Source of the DNA: an uncultured Ruminococcus sp.
Lineage (GTDB): Bacteria; Bacillota; Clostridia; Lachnospirales; Lachnospiraceae
Assembly (NCBI GenBank): GCA_900066355.1
Contig: FMEL01000020.1
Location: 1 to 59,438 of the forward strand
Length of the DNA stretch: 59,438 nucleotides
Reading direction: 5' to 3'
In this document: piece by piece, positions 58,124 to 59,438 of the stretch
Numbering within the stretch: position 1 is the stretch's first letter
Layout of the letters: the number at the start of each line of letters is the position of its first letter
Program-made: the position numbers and the translations under genes
Notes under the pieces: model-generated
Databases searched by the model: none
Told to the model about the DNA's origin: nothing
The model's input: only the letters and a program-made list of their open reading frames with translations

Positions 58124-58497
58124 CTATTTTAGTTTTCTATATTCTTCATCACTTACTGGTTCACGCCATTCATTGGAACTATTTTCGCCCGGAACTTCTA
58201 TTGCCAGATGTGAAAACCATTCATCCGGTGCTGCGCCATGCCAGTGCTTAACACCTGTAGGAATATTGATGCAGTCACCTGGCTTCATTTCTATAGCTTC
58301 TTTATATTCTTCCTGATAATATCCTCTTCCGGCAACGCATACCAGAATCTGTCCGCCTCCACTTTTTGCATGATGGATATGCCAGTTATTTCTGCATTAA
58401 ACTGGACTACCTCTCCGCAATCCCTTGTAGTTGCTGGCTTTAACGGCATACACATCTGTGCTTTGTGCGAATCTGTCCTGACGAGCAGTTTCTGCCA
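58124..58497 (-). pseudogene. cupin-domain protein, disrupted
   Basis: The C-terminal 90 codons read as a small cupin: CRNNWHIHHAKSGGGQILVC, PGDCINIPTGVKHWHGAAPDEW, ending EEYRKLK. Both His motifs are present. Directly before CRNNWH is an in-frame TAA (58397-58399), and the residues upstream (KGLRRGSPV) do not look like the usual F.PG lead-in, so part has been lost. It lies just downstream of the carboxymuconolactone decarboxylase-like gene, a frequent pairing. Confidence 0.75.
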
Positions 58498-58499
58498 GG

Positions 58500-58838
58500 T
58501 TATTTTTCTGTTTCTTCCTCGTTCCAAACCTCTTTTGCAAGGTTGAATACTGCCCAGCCCTTTGGCCATCCTGCATAGAATGCGGCATGTGTGATCACTG
58601 CCGCAATCTCTTTTTGTGTCACACCATGATTTTTTGCATTTTGAAGATGATATTTTAAAGAAGAATCCGTAATTCCGGAAGCCATCAGAGCAACCACTGT
58701 GATAATGCTTCTTGTTTTTATGTCGATATCCTGGTTATTCCAGTTTTCACCGAAAAGTACATCATCGTTAAAATGTGCAAACTCCGGTGCAAATTCACCA
58801 AGTGCATTTTTTCCTGCTGTCTGTACTATTTTTTCCAT
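58500..58838 (-). CDS. carboxymuconolactone decarboxylase/AhpD-like protein
   Basis: A 112-aa helical protein of the CMD family: FGENWNNQDIDIKTRSIITVVALMA and a late GVTQKEIAAVITHAAFYAGWPKGW. The AhpD-type CxxC is absent, so a peroxidase reductase role is unlikely; a decarboxylase-like or unknown function is more probable. GAGGTATACAGAAT precedes the ATG. Cotranscribed with the broken cupin and the flavodoxin. Confidence 0.85.
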   Translation of the reverse strand: MEKIVQTAGKNALGEFAPEFAHFNDDVLFGENWNNQDIDIKTRSIITVVALMASGITDSSLKYHLQNAKNHGVTQKEIAAVITHAAFYAGWPKGWAVFNLAKEVWNEEETEK

Positions 58839-58866
58839 ATTCTGTATACCTCCATAGCACTGTTAT

Positions 58867-59337
58867 TTATAAAGATTTTACCCACTCACTGATTTCCTGT
58901 TTTGTTCCACGATTTAACAGACTGCCTTCTGTGATCACCGCATCTGGTGCGGATATCTGCAATTCCTTTACAGTATTACCAAATCCACTTCCACCGGATG
59001 TTGCAAAAAGCACGATCTTTTTGCCGCTGAAATCATAAGTTTCCAAAAATGTATTGATGATTGTCGGAGCCACATACCACCAGATTGGGAATCCCAGAAG
59101 GATCTCGTCATAAGAACTCATATCCATCTCTTTTTTCATAATCGCCGGTCTATATTTTTTATCACTCATTTCCACACTGCTTCTGGATTTTTTATTCATC
59201 CAGTCAAGATCAAGCTTTGTATATGGAACTTTCGGCTCAATCTCAAACAAATCCGCTTTTGCTTCCTCTGCGATCATCTGTGCTACTTTTTTTGTTGTTC
59301 CGCTTGCACTGAAAAATGCCACTAATTTTTTACTCAT
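58867..59337 (-). CDS. flavodoxin
   Basis: A 156-aa long-chain-type flavodoxin: FMN phosphate loop FFSASGTTKKVAQMIAEE at the N-terminus, the aromatic LGFPIWWYVAPTIINTF beside the isoalloxazine and a C-terminal LFATSGGSGFGNTVKEL. Low-potential electron carrier in the cytoplasm. AAAGGGGC precedes the ATG. First gene of the redox cluster 58124-59337; an IS3-type element starts 20 bases upstream. Confidence 0.9.
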   Translation of the reverse strand: MSKKLVAFFSASGTTKKVAQMIAEEAKADLFEIEPKVPYTKLDLDWMNKKSRSSVEMSDKKYRPAIMKKEMDMSSYDEILLGFPIWWYVAPTIINTFLETYDFSGKKIVLFATSGGSGFGNTVKELQISAPDAVITEGSLLNRGTKQEISEWVKSL

Positions 59338-59356
59338 AATAAAAAGCCCCTTTCTG

Positions 59357-59438
59357 AACCGACCCCCAGAAGTTAGACCAAAAAATCTAACTATTGGAGG
59401 TCGGTTTTCTTATGGCAAAATATAACTTTGAGCTTAAG
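59357..59438 (+). mobile_element. left end of an IS3-type insertion sequence
   Basis: Terminal sequence TGAACCGACCCCCAGAAGTT, an internal hairpin GTTAGA/TCTAAC (59373-59392) and GGAGG lead to an OrfA start. It runs off the window. Confidence 0.65.
59412..59438 (+). CDS. IS3-type transposase OrfA, start only
   Basis: The first nine codons (MAKYNFELK) after GGAGGTCGGTTTTCTT match the start of IS150/IS3-like OrfA proteins. Partial at the window edge. Confidence 0.6.

Overview
The window looks like a chromosome segment of a Lachnospiraceae-type anaerobic Firmicute (Clostridia). It carries a SCIFF peptide with its radical-SAM maturase, a fused SecDF, and the gene order recJ / apt / rel / MBL / hemZ / hisS / aspS. 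Ribosome binding sites are strong AGGAGG types, and base composition is moderate in the core and AT-rich in the inserted parts. No rRNA, tRNA or CRISPR array was recognised.

Core left part (1-26087). On the minus strand an operon runs apt-rel-MBL-hemZ-HD-GYP-hisS-aspS from a clear promoter at 8941-8969. Further upstream the genes are a TIGR04086-type membrane protein, scfA, scfB, secDF and recJ. Between recJ and apt lies a surface cassette. One half is a PPEP/lethal-factor-like zinc protease on the minus strand, behind a c-di-GMP-I riboswitch and an intrinsic terminator. The other half is a divergent plus-strand operon: a transglutaminase-like lipoprotein, a GspF/PilC platform protein, four small pilin-like or membrane-anchored proteins and a PilT-type ATPase. 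An HD-GYP c-di-GMP phosphodiesterase sits in the neighbouring housekeeping operon. A mucin-like surface protein, a YdcF protein, an amidase with SPOR repeats and a DUF5688-like protein complete the core.

Element 1 (about 26525-42635) is a 16-kb integrated element with a large serine recombinase at one end. Both ends fall in the same codons (Cys-Arg-Ser of the P-loop) of low-molecular-weight protein tyrosine phosphatase genes. The left end is a decapitated host 3' fragment. The right end is a complete gene that the element appears to rebuild. The element encodes tail-type proteins (a 1557-aa LysM-containing tape measure protein, an HK97 gp10-like protein, scaffold-like coiled coils, a DUF2577-like protein), but I recognise no terminase, portal, major capsid or tail tube. 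Its control region has a divergent ribbon-helix-helix gene and sigma-factor gene with matched 17-bp palindromic operators. A 0.7-kb non-coding stretch holds overlapping antisense transcription units and 15-bp iterons. This is the best candidate for an undescribed system.

Right part (42675-59438) is a mosaic. It starts with a Tn916-type int/xis/dnaC/repA module and a MATE exporter, followed by an AraC gene broken by an IS256 relic. Next come a split ATPase/TOPRIM defence-like pair with two unrecognised companions, a remnant of a conjugative element (including a second DUF5688 protein), truncated IS110 and IS3 copies, and a small redox/hydrolase cluster with a broken cupin gene. A fresh IS3-type element begins at the right edge.
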